Source: Trinickia caryophylli
GTDB lineage: Bacteria; Pseudomonadota; Gammaproteobacteria; Burkholderiales; Burkholderiaceae
Length of the DNA: 64,000 bases
Assembly (NCBI RefSeq): GCF_034424545.1
Contig: NZ_CP139970.1
Location: 620,001 to 684,000 of the forward strand
Direction of reading: 5' to 3'
The notes below the pieces were generated by a model. That model was not told where the DNA came from. It worked only from the letters and a program-made list of their open reading frames with translations, and did not search any database. How positions within the stretch are numbered: the stretch's first letter is position 1; the number at the start of each line of letters is the position of its first letter. Positions 56,170 through 64,000 of this stretch are shown one piece after another. The translations under genes were made by a program, and so were the position numbers.

Positions 56170-56198
56170 ATAAAAAAGGGACGGCGCCGCCGTCCCTT
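56170..56198 (-). terminator. Intrinsic terminator after glnA
   Basis: On the minus strand AAGGGACGGC-GGC-GCCGTCCCTT runs straight into TTTTATT. It sits between glnA and ntrB, so ntrBC expression from the glnA promoter depends on partial read-through. Confidence 0.88.
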
Positions 56199-56264
56199 CG
56201 AGACCGATCGCAAGCGTGATGGCGCCGCGCCCATGACGAAACACAGGCGAAGCGCATCGGCTGC

Positions 56265-57680
56265 TTACAGCGAGTAGTACATCTCGAACTCGATCGGATG
56301 CGTGGTCATACGGAAGCGCTGCAGTTCGCCTTCCTTGAGCTCGAGGTAGGCGTCGAGCATGCTGTCCGTGAACACGCCGCCGCGCGTCAGGAACTCGCGG
56401 TCCTTGTCCAAGGCTTCCAGCGCCTGATCGAGGCCTGCGCAAACGGTCGGGATCTTCGCGTCTTCTTCGGGCGGCAGATCGTACAGATTCTTGTCCGCGG
56501 CTTCGCCCGGATGAATCTTGTTCTGCACGCCGTCGAGGCCGGCCATCATCAGCGCCGAGAACGCGAAGTACGGGTTCGCCATCGGATCGGGGAAGCGCGT
56601 TTCGATGCGGCGGCCCTTCGGATTCGACACGTGCGGAATACGGATCGAGGCCGAGCGGTTGCGTGCCGAGTAGGCAAGCTTCACCGGTGCTTCGAAGTGC
56701 GGCACGAGACGCTTGTACGAGTTCGTCGTCGGGTTCGTGATCGCGTTCAGCGCACGGGCGTGCTTGATGATGCCGCCGATGTAAAAGAGCGCGAATTCCG
56801 ACAGGCCGGCGTAGCCGTTACCCGCAAACAGGTTCTGGCCGTCCTTCCAGATCGACTGGTGAACGTGCATGCCCGAGCCGTTGTCGCCAACCACGGGCTT
56901 CGGCATGAACGTCGCCGTCTTGCCGTAAGTGTGCGCCACGTTGTGGACGATGTACTTCAGCTGCTGCGTCCAGTCGGCGCGCTGCACGAGCGTCGCGAAC
57001 TTCGTACCGATCTCGTTTTGGCCTTGGCCCGCCACCTCGTGGTGATGCACTTCGACCGGGATGCCGATTTGTTCGAGCAGCAGGCACATTTCCGAGCGCA
57101 TGTCCTGGAACGAGTCGACCGGCGCGACCGGGAAGTAGCCGCCCTTCACGCCCGGACGATGGCCCGTGTTGCCGCCTTCGAATTCCTTGCCCGCCGACCA
57201 CGGCGCTTCTTCCGAGCCGATCTTCACGAAGCAGCCGGACATGTCCGTATTCCACTGGACGGAGTCGAAGATGAAGAATTCGGGTTCCGGGCCGAAGTAG
57301 GCCGTGTCGCCCAGGCCGGTGCTCTTGAGATAAGCCTCGGCGCGCTTTGCGAGCGAGCGCGGATCGCGCTCGTAGCCCTTGCCGTCCGCGGGCTCGACCA
57401 CGTCGCAGGTCAGGACGAGCGTCGGCTCTTCGTAGAACGGGTCGATGAATGCCGTATTGGGGTCCGGCACGAGCAACATGTCCGACGCTTCGATGCCCTT
57501 CCAGCCGGCAATCGAGGAACCGTCGAACGCATGGCCGCTTTCGAACTTGTCTTCGTCGAACGCCGACAGCGGAACAGAGACGTGCTGCTCCTTGCCGCGC
57601 GTGTCGGTGAAGCGAAAGTCGACGAACTTGACGTCCTCGTCTTTGACGAGCTGCATGACGTCGGCCACGTTTTTACTCAT
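56265..57680 (-). CDS. glnA: Glutamine synthetase, type I
   Basis: A 471-residue dodecameric enzyme that makes glutamine from glutamate, ammonia and ATP. Visible signatures are [17 protein letters not shown], the ATP/metal block [21 protein letters not shown], and NRSASIRIP. The adenylylation site Tyr lies in [12 protein letters not shown], so activity is probably controlled by GlnE. The length equals that of the GSI-beta type. It has its own sigma-54 promoter and is the first gene before ntrBC. Confidence 0.98.
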   Translation of the reverse strand: MSKNVADVMQLVKDEDVKFVDFRFTDTRGKEQHVSVPLSAFDEDKFESGHAFDGSSIAGWKGIEASDMLLVPDPNTAFIDPFYEEPTLVLTCDVVEPADGKGYERDPRSLAKRAEAYLKSTGLGDTAYFGPEPEFFIFDSVQWNTDMSGCFVKIGSEEAPWSAGKEFEGGNTGHRPGVKGGYFPVAPVDSFQDMRSEMCLLLEQIGIPVEVHHHEVAGQGQNEIGTKFATLVQRADWTQQLKYIVHNVAHTYGKTATFMPKPVVGDNGSGMHVHQSIWKDGQNLFAGNGYAGLSEFALFYIGGIIKHARALNAITNPTTNSYKRLVPHFEAPVKLAYSARNRSASIRIPHVSNPKGRRIETRFPDPMANPYFAFSALMMAGLDGVQNKIHPGEAADKNLYDLPPEEDAKIPTVCAGLDQALEALDKDREFLTRGGVFTDSMLDAYLELKEGELQRFRMTTHPIEFEMYYSL

Positions 57681-57786
57681 ATCCTCTTCTCCATTTAATA
57701 GATTCGGCGGTTCTTCACTTCGCGGCCGCCTCAGCCAGGAAACAGCTCTGACCGAACGCCGCCGGCAAGCGATCGCCGCCGGTTAG

Positions 57787-57802
57787 AGCAGCTTTCGTGC
57801 CA
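57787..57802 (-). promoter_or_regulatory. Sigma-54 promoter of glnA
   Basis: On the minus strand TGGCACGAAAGCTGCT has GG and GC separated by exactly 10 bases, with one mismatch to TGGCACG-N4-TTGCW. Initiation near 57776 would leave a leader of about 96 nt before glnA. This is a strong visual match. Confidence 0.88.
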
Positions 57803-57914
57803 GATTCGACACGAATCGTTGGAAGCGCGACCACCCCGGCGGGTAGCCGCGCCCCTCATTGGAACGCCCCGTTGCCCCCGGGCACGCATCGCAAGCGCGT
57901 CCGGCCTCACTTCG

Positions 57915-57929
57915 GCACCAATCCGGTGC
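57915..57929. promoter_or_regulatory. NtrC box 1 upstream of glnA
   Basis: GCAC-CAATCCG-GTGC matches GCAC-N7-GTGC, the NtrC consensus. It lies about 146 bp upstream of the predicted glnA transcription start, within the range expected for an enhancer-type activator. Confidence 0.82.
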
Positions 57930-57972
57930 ATGCGGCTGGGATCACGAGACCCAGCGTTCAATGTTGGTGCAC

Positions 57973-57987
57973 GCACATTCATTGTGC
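57973..57987. promoter_or_regulatory. NtrC box 2 upstream of glnA
   Basis: GCAC-ATTCATT-GTGC again fits GCAC-N7-GTGC. It sits inside a larger inverted repeat with arms TGTTGGTGCAC and GTGCACCAACA (57962-57994). Box centres are 58 bp apart, and this box is 86 bp from the rhodanese start, so it may influence that gene as well. No gene lies in the 57681-58072 gap. Confidence 0.85.
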
Positions 57988-58072
57988 ACCAACAGAGTTC
58001 ATTGCGCGGCACCGCCCTCGCTCGCGGCCAGGCGCGCGCTAAAATACACGTTTCCTTCGAGGAGGCAAGCAG

Positions 58073-58537
58073 ATGAGCACGCTCGAACAAATCCTGGCTC
58101 AAGCCGACAAGCGGCGCCAAGAGCAGCAACTGCCCTACAAGGGCGCGCTCGCGCCGGCCGAGGCATTCGAGTTCCTCGAACTCGATCCGAACGCCCGGCT
58201 CGTCGACGTACGCACCCGCGCCGAGCTCGACTGGGTCGGCCGGCCTGTCGTGGGCGACGGCCGGTACGTGCATATCGAATGGACGCGGTACCCGGGCGGC
58301 GTGCCCAACCCCGAGTTCCTGGATACGCTGCGCGCGGCCGCTTCGCCCGATACCCCGGTGGTCTTTCTGTGCCGCAGCGCCGCCCGCTCGAAGCTCGCGG
58401 CGGTAGCCGCCGCGCAGGCGGGCTTTACACAAGCCTATGATCTGCTCGAGGGGTTCGAAGGGGGCAAGGACGGCAACGGACACCGCAAGACCGTCGATGG
58501 CTGGTGCTATCGCGGCCTGCCCTGGATCGGCGCCTGA
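58073..58537 (+). CDS. Rhodanese-like sulfurtransferase
   Basis: A 154-residue single-domain rhodanese. The domain spans about 25-150, with the catalytic loop CRSAARSKLA (Cys near residue 103) and DVRTRAELDWVG near the start. It transfers sulfane sulfur or acts on thiol compounds. A GAGGAGG Shine-Dalgarno lies about 8 bp ahead of the ATG. The gene is divergent from glnA, with 392 bp between, and converges with the CinA-like gene. Its physiological acceptor is not indicated. Confidence 0.9.
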   Translation: MSTLEQILAQADKRRQEQQLPYKGALAPAEAFEFLELDPNARLVDVRTRAELDWVGRPVVGDGRYVHIEWTRYPGGVPNPEFLDTLRAAASPDTPVVFLCRSAARSKLAAVAAAQAGFTQAYDLLEGFEGGKDGNGHRKTVDGWCYRGLPWIGA

Positions 58538-58567
58538 GCTTCGCGCCTCGAGCGGCCGCGCGCGCAT

Positions 58568-59392
58568 TCAGCCGCCCGTCTGAGCATCGGCGCCCGGCTC
58601 GACGATATCGCCGCCGAGCAGGTGTACGCCTTCGCGCAGTTTGACGAAAGCAGCAGCGACCGCTTCGGGCTCCCCTTTCACACCGAGGTCGATATGCCGG
58701 CGCGCGTAGACGCCCCCGCGCTCGGCGTCGCCAACGCTCGGCAAGCTGAACACGCGCACGCCCGGGAAGTCGGCCTCGATCTTCTCCATCAGCGGCGTGA
58801 GCGTCGATTCCATCAGTTCGAAGACGAGCAGCGAACGCTCGGCATGGGCCACCTGGTGGTGCAGATGTGCGTATTGGTTGTCGAGCACCCATTCGATCAT
58901 GGGCCACGCCATGACGGGAAAGCCCGGCACGAAATGGTGGCTGCCCACTGAAAACCCCGGAATCTTGTTGTAGCCGTTGGGGATGATCGATGCGCCGCGC
59001 GGAAAGACGCCCATGTTCAGGCGGTGGCGATTTTCGGGGGACTCGAGCTCGAGCGGGAGCGCGCCGGCGGGCTGCATGTCGCGAATACGCTGACGAATTA
59101 GCTCCGCCGCCTCCGGATGCAGTTCGAGCGGCACGCCAAGCGCACGGGCCGCGCACTGTCGCGTATGGTCGTCCGGCGTCGCACCGATACCGCCCGTCGA
59201 AAAGACGATGTCGCCCGAAGCGAACGTGCGCGCAAGGGTTGCCGTGATCCGCTCGGGATCGTCACCGACGTATTCGGCCCAGGCGAGCGCCAGCCCCCGA
59301 GCGCCGAGCAGCTCGATGACCTTCGGCAAATGCTTGTCCGCACGCCTGCCCGACAAGATTTCGTCGCCGATGATGATGACGCCAAATGCCAT
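58568..59392 (-). CDS. CinA-like/MoCF-domain protein
   Basis: A 274-residue protein with a molybdopterin-binding-like domain (MoCF_biosynth) at about 5-170. Motifs are IGDEILSGRRADKHLP and STGGIGATPDDHTRQ. It resembles the N-terminal part of CinA (competence/damage-inducible, nicotinamide mononucleotide or pyrophosphatase-type activity), but lacks the C-terminal deamidase domain. Catalytic function is therefore uncertain. It is alone and converges with the rhodanese gene. Confidence 0.8.
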   Translation of the reverse strand: MAFGVIIIGDEILSGRRADKHLPKVIELLGARGLALAWAEYVGDDPERITATLARTFASGDIVFSTGGIGATPDDHTRQCAARALGVPLELHPEAAELIRQRIRDMQPAGALPLELESPENRHRLNMGVFPRGASIIPNGYNKIPGFSVGSHHFVPGFPVMAWPMIEWVLDNQYAHLHHQVAHAERSLLVFELMESTLTPLMEKIEADFPGVRVFSLPSVGDAERGGVYARRHIDLGVKGEPEAVAAAFVKLREGVHLLGGDIVEPGADAQTGG

Positions 59393-59625
59393 GACCGCCT
59401 CGCATTGATTGGGAGGCGCTCATGGTCGCCGATGATCGTGACGATCGCAAGTGCCGGACTTTCGCACCCACCGCACGCGCTCGCCGGCGGTGGGCCCGCG
59501 CGTCGGTGCTGTCGGCCGGCATCGGCTGCGGGCGACGATCCTGTCGATCTCTTGTCGATCTCCACACCGGGGCACGCGGATTGCTGGGGTCGGTTACCAG
59601 CACCACTCAGCCAGGGAGAAGACAC

Positions 59626-59763
59626 ATGGCACGACTCATCTCGCTCATTTTGCTGTTAGCCACCGTCACGCTGACGGCCTGCCACACGGTTGCGGGCGCG
59701 GGCCAGGATATCTCGCGGGGCGGCAACGCCATTACCAACTCGGCCGAGAAACACTCCGAATAA
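59626..59763 (+). CDS. Entericidin-family lipoprotein
   Basis: A 45-residue protein. An N-terminal signal with Leu-rich core ends in the lipobox LTAC (VTLTACHTVAG), so Cys19 would be lipidated. The remainder matches the entericidin pattern GAGQDISRGGNAITN. E. coli entericidins A and B form a toxin/antidote pair; only a single copy is seen here. A GGGAGAAG site precedes the ATG. The upstream 233-bp gap holds no other gene. Confidence 0.9.
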   Translation: MARLISLILLLATVTLTACHTVAGAGQDISRGGNAITNSAEKHSE

Positions 59764-59789
59764 CGGCCCGCCTGCTGCCGGCGTCGCGC

Positions 59790-60656
59790 TCACGCCGCCG
59801 GCAGCAGGCGGTCGCCGTCGCCACCGCGGCCGTCGCCACCGCGGCCGCCCCCGCCGCCCCGCCCCTCTTCGCGCATGCGCGCGAGGGCATCGAGGCAATA
59901 GTGGCCGAACCACAGCGCCGAGAAGACGAGAATCACGGCGTAGAGCCAGATCGTCGCGGCCGCGATCACCGGAAAAAGCACGACGAGCCAGAGCGACCAT
60001 GCCCACAACAGGGTGGGCAGCGTGCTCATCAGGCCGCTCGCCACGCCGATGGCCAAAAGCGGCGCCCGGTAACGGCGCATGAGCGCCAGCCGCTCTTTCC
60101 GACTCGCGTGCAACGCGAGTGCATCGTAGGTCATCACCCGATAAGTGAGCCAGCCCCAAAGCAGAGGCGGGATCAGCGCGAAAAGCGGCGGAATCAGCCA
60201 GAGCGGCATCGTCACGATGGTCAGCGCGAGGCAGATGAATGTCGTGGCGGCCGCATAGGCGATGCTGCCGAACCACGTGCCGCCGCGGCGCACCTCGAGG
60301 GCTGCGAAGCGGCGCGACGAAAGATGGCGCACGACGCTTGGCATCGAAAGGGTCGCGATCAGCAGCAGCACGGTGACGACAATGAGCGGAATCGCGAGCG
60401 CCACGACGACGAATGGCGCGACGGCCGCATGGAGACCGGAGAGGCCGACCCAGTCGAAGGCTCTATAAAGCGTAGCGCCGAGTCCCGACGCATCCAACGC
60501 ACCGCGCACGGCGCCGACGAGCGCCTGCCACTGGAACCAGAAAAACGCGCCCCACCCCGCCGCGGCCACAAGAAATGGCCAGAACGTGAGCCAGAGCATG
60601 CGCGGATGCGCCATGCTCGCGACGGCGCGGCCGAACGCGCGTACGAGTTCGTTCAT
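59790..60656 (-). CDS. EI24-domain integral membrane protein, CysZ-like
   Basis: A 288-residue membrane protein with about five or six hydrophobic segments (WLTFWPFLVAAAGWGAFFWF, VVVALAIPLIVVTVLLLI, ALTIVTMPLWLIPPLFALIP and others). It belongs to the EI24/CysZ superfamily; CysZ imports sulfate in E. coli, but this protein's substrate is unknown. It ends in an unusual Gly/Arg/Asp tail (EEGRGGGGGRGGDGRGGDG), probably cytoplasmic. It is the last of three genes, 15 bp after the hydroxylase-like gene. Confidence 0.8.
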   Translation of the reverse strand: MNELVRAFGRAVASMAHPRMLWLTFWPFLVAAAGWGAFFWFQWQALVGAVRGALDASGLGATLYRAFDWVGLSGLHAAVAPFVVVALAIPLIVVTVLLLIATLSMPSVVRHLSSRRFAALEVRRGGTWFGSIAYAAATTFICLALTIVTMPLWLIPPLFALIPPLLWGWLTYRVMTYDALALHASRKERLALMRRYRAPLLAIGVASGLMSTLPTLLWAWSLWLVVLFPVIAAATIWLYAVILVFSALWFGHYCLDALARMREEGRGGGGGRGGDGRGGDGDRLLPAA

Positions 60657-60671
60657 GCCGCCCGCTCCGCG

Positions 60672-61676
60672 TCAGAGCACGGCAGCGTCGCCCCGCGATG
60701 GATCTTGCGCGCGCCGCGCGACCACGCGACGGACGATGCGCACGAACGCCAGCCAGTGCTGGGACACCAACCCTTCACCATACGACTCTCCCTCCAGTTG
60801 CTGGCGGATACCCGTAGGCTCGAGCGTGCGATTCCACGACGCCGTCCTGAACAGCATGTCCCACCAGGGGAACAGCACCCCGAAGTTGCATCCGTAGGAC
60901 GTGCCCTCATGACCGTAGCCGATCGCATGATGCCGGCGATGGAACGCCGGACTCACGACGAGCCGCTCGAGCACCCGCCCGTAGCCGAGCCGTATGTTCG
61001 CATGTTGAATGCTCTGCAGGAAGTTCGTCACGGCGGACAGGACGACGAACTGCGTCGGCGGCACGCCGATCGCAAGCGCGATCGCAGCGAAGAACGAGGC
61101 CTGGAGCACGTCGTCGAGCAGGTGGTTGCGATCGTCGGACCAGAGCGACAGCTGACGCTGGCTGTGGTGCACCGCATGCAGTTCCCACCACCAGCCGAAG
61201 CGGTGCTGCCACCGGTGATACCAGTAACCGGCAAAATCGAGCGTCACGAGGTAGATCGCGAACGCCGCCAGCGGCTTCGAACTGATGCCGGGCGAGAGGT
61301 GATCGAGATTGAAATTGACGATGCCGCGATAGCGCAGCCATGCCTGAAAGCCGTCGAACAGCGGCTGGAACGCAACGAAGAAAAAAAGATTGAACAGACC
61401 GAGCTTGGTGATCCACGTATAGAGGACGTCCACCCGCACGGCCTTGCGGTCGGTCCACCGCTCGGCCGGAAACAGTGCCTCGAGCGGGCGCAGCAGCGCG
61501 TAGGTCCCTGCGATCGTCAGCAGGCCGACGATGACGGGATAAAGGGCGTCATACGAATCTTCGTCGTAGTCCATCCAGCCGAGCTTGAACAGCAACGGCT
61601 GGACGACGTGCACGTAGGCCCAGGTTTGCAGCGTCGAAACGACGGCGTCGAGCGAAGCGGAGATCAGATGCAGCAT
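60672..61676 (-). CDS. Sterol desaturase/fatty acid hydroxylase superfamily protein
   Basis: A 334-residue membrane di-iron protein. The histidine boxes HRWQHRFGWWWELHAVHH, and later HRRHHAIG, mark the fatty acid hydroxylase/sterol desaturase family, flanked by four or so hydrophobic segments. It should hydroxylate or desaturate a lipid or carotenoid-like substrate with O2. The exact substrate is not evident. It sits 29 bp after the YVTN propeller gene and 15 bp before the EI24 gene. Confidence 0.88.
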   Translation of the reverse strand: MLHLISASLDAVVSTLQTWAYVHVVQPLLFKLGWMDYDEDSYDALYPVIVGLLTIAGTYALLRPLEALFPAERWTDRKAVRVDVLYTWITKLGLFNLFFFVAFQPLFDGFQAWLRYRGIVNFNLDHLSPGISSKPLAAFAIYLVTLDFAGYWYHRWQHRFGWWWELHAVHHSQRQLSLWSDDRNHLLDDVLQASFFAAIALAIGVPPTQFVVLSAVTNFLQSIQHANIRLGYGRVLERLVVSPAFHRRHHAIGYGHEGTSYGCNFGVLFPWWDMLFRTASWNRTLEPTGIRQQLEGESYGEGLVSQHWLAFVRIVRRVVARRAQDPSRGDAAVL

Positions 61677-61705
61677 GTCCGGCTGGCCTTGGCTCTCGGT
61701 CCTGG

Positions 61706-62731
61706 TCAGGCTCCGTTGCGTGCCGTCACCGGCGCGCGATCGAAGAAATAGATGCCGTGCGGCGAGCGGCCGACAGCCACCGTCTTCACGAGCTTTCTGG
61801 CCTGCAGGTCGATCAGCCCCACATGCCTGGCGAAGCGGAACGTCACCCACATGTAGCGCTTGTCCGCGCTGAGTTCCATGTCGTCGGGCCCGGGCATCAA
61901 ACCGGTGATGTCGCCAACGTTCGCGAGCGCCTCTTCGTCGATGATGCTGATGGTATTGGCCACGCGATTGCTGACCGCAACGTGCCGGCCGTCGTCGAGC
62001 GAACGGAAGTTGTGGGCGCCCTCGCCCGTCTTGATGCGTTTGACGACGGTGCGCGTGCGCCAGTCGACGACCGCGACGTCGTCCTCGCCCGTCATGCCCA
62101 CGAGCAGGTATTTGTCGCCCGGCGTGAGCCAGAGCCCCGCCGGCGTCTTGCCGACCGGCATTTTCCATAGGACCGTCTGCGTCGGCAGGTCCACCGCGGC
62201 GATCTCGCCCGAAACCTGCAGCGTCACGAATACCGTCCGGTTGTCCTTCGTGAAGGCCATATGGCTCGGCATCGTCGCCAGCGGCAACCGCCTCGCGAGC
62301 GTAACGCCGTTGGTCGCGGCTTCGCGGCGGTAGATGTCGAGCCGGTCGAGCCTCAGCCCCGTCGTCACAAACCATTTACCGTCCGGCGAAAAGCCGAGCT
62401 GGTAAGGATCCTCGATCCCCTCGAGCCGGCTTTGCGGCTTGCCCGTCTTCGGATCGACGAACATGAGGTCGTTCGAGACCGAATCTGCCACGATCAGTGA
62501 CTTGTTGTCGGGCGTCGGCATCAGGTGATGCGGTTCCTTGCCCGTCGGCACCACGCCGACCACCTGATGCGTGGTCTCGTCGATCAGCGAAAGCGTTGCT
62601 TCGGCCGAATTGAGCACGATGATGTTGTTGGCCCGCGCGGCAGGCGCGAACGCGCCGGCAAGCACGGCAATGGCCACCGTCGCGATGGCGCCGCTCAGGC
62701 CATTCGTGCGGGAAAGAGAAAACTTGGGCAT
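61706..62731 (-). CDS. Periplasmic YVTN-type beta-propeller protein
   Basis: A 341-residue protein with a signal peptide (about 1-34, ending ARA). Repeated blades of the YVTN/NHL type follow, for example TTHQVVGVVPTGKEPHHL, DLPTQTVLWKMPVGKTPAG and QARKLVKTVAVGRSPHG. Such propellers usually bind ligands or partner proteins in the periplasm and have no catalytic motif. I chose the start MPKFSLSRTN because it opens the signal sequence. It leads the set with the hydroxylase-like and EI24 genes. The gap to hrpA is 94 bp. Confidence 0.85.
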   Translation of the reverse strand: MPKFSLSRTNGLSGAIATVAIAVLAGAFAPAARANNIIVLNSAEATLSLIDETTHQVVGVVPTGKEPHHLMPTPDNKSLIVADSVSNDLMFVDPKTGKPQSRLEGIEDPYQLGFSPDGKWFVTTGLRLDRLDIYRREAATNGVTLARRLPLATMPSHMAFTKDNRTVFVTLQVSGEIAAVDLPTQTVLWKMPVGKTPAGLWLTPGDKYLLVGMTGEDDVAVVDWRTRTVVKRIKTGEGAHNFRSLDDGRHVAVSNRVANTISIIDEEALANVGDITGLMPGPDDMELSADKRYMWVTFRFARHVGLIDLQARKLVKTVAVGRSPHGIYFFDRAPVTARNGA

Positions 62732-62825
62732 GGGAACTCGTAAGGAAAGGCCGACGCTGTGCATAAAACGTTTGCGGCCACTGCCCGGTTGACCATCTCG
62801 AAATAAATCGCCGAGCATCCCGCGT

Positions 62826-64000
62826 TCAGCGCTGCATCGACTCCCACACCTTGTAAAGCCGCTTGACCGACACCGGCATGGGCGTACGCAGTTCCTGAGC
62901 GAAAAGCGAAATGCGCAGTTCCTCCAGCAGCCAGCGAAATTCGGCGAGGCGCGCATCGGCCACGCCGCCGCGCGCCGAGCTGGCACGCTGGTATTGCTGT
63001 ACGAGCGGCTGCAAATCGGCGGCAAGCCGCGCATCGCGAGCCGGGTCGGCTTTCAGCTTGTCGATGCGCAACGCCATGCCCTTCAGATAACGGGAAAAAT
63101 GCGTCAGCTGCGCATAGGGAGTATCCACGATAAAGCGCTTTCCGATCAGACCCTGTAACTGCTGCTGCAAATCCGCATAGGCCGCCGCATAGGGTTTTGC
63201 CTGCGCAAGCTTCTTCGTCACCGCCGCGTAGTCCGCCAGAATCTGCCCGACGAGCCGAGCGATTTCCTGCGCAAGCAGCGACAGGCGTCCCTTGCCTTCG
63301 TCGCGGCGCGCATGAAAGCTCGCATCGTCATCGGGCAATGGTTCCTGCAGGCAGGCACGGTCGAGCGCCATCTCGATCAGCTGATCGCGCAGCGCCTCTT
63401 GCGTACCGAGCGGCATGAACTGGAGCGCCATTTCGCGCAGGCCCGGCAGATTCTTTTCGAGATACTTGATCGGCTCGCGCAGTTGCAATGCGAAGAGGCG
63501 CCGCAAGCCCGAGCGATGCGCCCGCGCGGCGTCTTCGGGCGAATCGAATACCTCGACGTCGCAATGGGTCGTGCGATCGACGAGCGCCGGGTAGCCGAAA
63601 AGCGTCTGCCCGCGGCGGCGGATTTCGAGCAGCTCCGGCAGCTTGCCGAAATTCCAGGTCGTCAGGTTCTCATAGAGCGCGGTCGTCTCGGCGCCACCGC
63701 CCGCCTCGCCGGGTGCGCGCGCCGGCGCCTGCTGCAGCCGCGGCCCGCCCTGGCCGGGCGCGCCGCCCGGCGCAACCGGCGCAACGGATGCAACCGGCGT
63801 GGCCGCCGCAGCCGGCTTCGCCCCCGGCTCCCGGGTACTTCCCGCGCCGGCTGCAAGCTTCTGGAATTCGCGCTGGGCGTCGGCGCCGAGCTCGGCGCGC
63901 AGTTGCGCGAGGTTGCGCCCCATGGCCAGTTGCCGGCCGTGCTCGTCGATCACCTTGAAGTTCATGAACAGGTGTGCCGGCAGCGTCTCGAGCTTGAAAT
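62826..64000 (-). CDS. hrpA: ATP-dependent RNA helicase HrpA, C-terminal part
   Basis: The gene enters from the right edge; about 391 codons are visible. The right-hand end reads FKLETLPAHLFMNFKVIDEHGRQLAMGRN, the conserved DUF3418 region of HrpA. A Pro/Ala/Gly-rich low-complexity segment follows (near 63690-63830), then a helical C-terminus ending in KRLYKVWESMQR. The helicase motor domains lie outside the window. An internal Met at 63965 is not the real start. Confidence 0.92.
   Translation of the reverse strand, partial: FKLETLPAHLFMNFKVIDEHGRQLAMGRNLAQLRAELGADAQREFQKLAAGAGSTREPGAKPAAAATPVASVAPVAPGGAPGQGGPRLQQAPARAPGEAGGGAETTALYENLTTWNFGKLPELLEIRRRGQTLFGYPALVDRTTHCDVEVFDSPEDAARAHRSGLRRLFALQLREPIKYLEKNLPGLREMALQFMPLGTQEALRDQLIEMALDRACLQEPLPDDDASFHARRDEGKGRLSLLAQEIARLVGQILADYAAVTKKLAQAKPYAAAYADLQQQLQGLIGKRFIVDTPYAQLTHFSRYLKGMALRIDKLKADPARDARLAADLQPLVQQYQRASSARGGVADARLAEFRWLLEELRISLFAQELRTPMPVSVKRLYKVWESMQR

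Noticed and set aside
59451..61751. A 766-codon plus-strand frame running over the entericidin, EI24 and hydroxylase genes
   Set aside because: It overlaps the entericidin gene in another frame and is antisense to two membrane-protein genes with clear hydrophobic patterns and histidine boxes.

Overview
The window is chromosomal DNA from a beta-proteobacterium of the order Burkholderiales, most likely Burkholderia sensu lato (Burkholderia, Paraburkholderia, Caballeronia, Trinickia). The evidence is the high G+C content, dense mostly minus-strand operons, and family-typical blocks: LMW phosphatase-iscRSUA-hscBA-fdx-iscX, a pyruvate dehydrogenase operon whose E3 carries a lipoyl domain, a phasin, glnA-ntrBC, and an entericidin-type lipoprotein. 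I see no phage, insertion sequence, CRISPR array or integrative element. The assignment rests on recognising protein families, not on a database search.

Region by region: 1-6600 holds the complete ISC iron-sulfur operon read leftwards (iscX is cut by the left edge), its IscR promoter and a phosphatase gene. 6680-10210 holds a small membrane protein, lutB and lutA for L-lactate oxidation, and a divergent IclR regulator. 10360-12750 has a PBP7-type peptidase and the phasin gene. 12855-22540 has aceE-aceF-lpdA, and a divergent FixL/FixJ-like two-component pair. 22800-30780 carries housekeeping genes: folD, prlC, a codA-like deaminase, SOS-controlled dinB, a chemoreceptor with a flagellar-type promoter, and initiator tRNA-fMet. 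30837-32414 encodes a membrane-anchored beta-propeller.

32550-42630 is a D-xylose locus: the XylFGH transporter, xylose dehydrogenase, xylonolactonase and xylonate dehydratase on the minus strand, and XylR plus an aldose epimerase on the plus strand. Together they import xylose and oxidise it to 2-keto-3-deoxy-xylonate. The later steps are not in this window. 42680-49530 is a SUF operon (sufBCDSUT) that continues into a Rieske ferredoxin and a flavin reductase, so the window carries two iron-sulfur assembly systems. 49530-50580 is a repeat-rich gap around a small coiled-coil gene, with a second LexA-type box. 50581-58072 has exonuclease III, a Cache chemoreceptor and ntrC-ntrB-glnA with a clear sigma-54 promoter and two NtrC boxes. 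58073-64000 has a rhodanese, a CinA-like protein, an entericidin, a three-gene set (YVTN propeller, sterol-desaturase-like hydroxylase, EI24 membrane protein) and the 3' part of hrpA.

The least ordinary features are the SUF operon with its own apparent electron-transfer pair, the 24-bp perfect palindrome and 12-bp tandem repeats upstream of it, a 13-codon minigene overlapping xylR, and a hairpin with a T run inside the isc operon. Control sites readable directly include two tandem IscR boxes, two LexA-type boxes, a sigma-28-like promoter and the glnA sigma-54/NtrC array.
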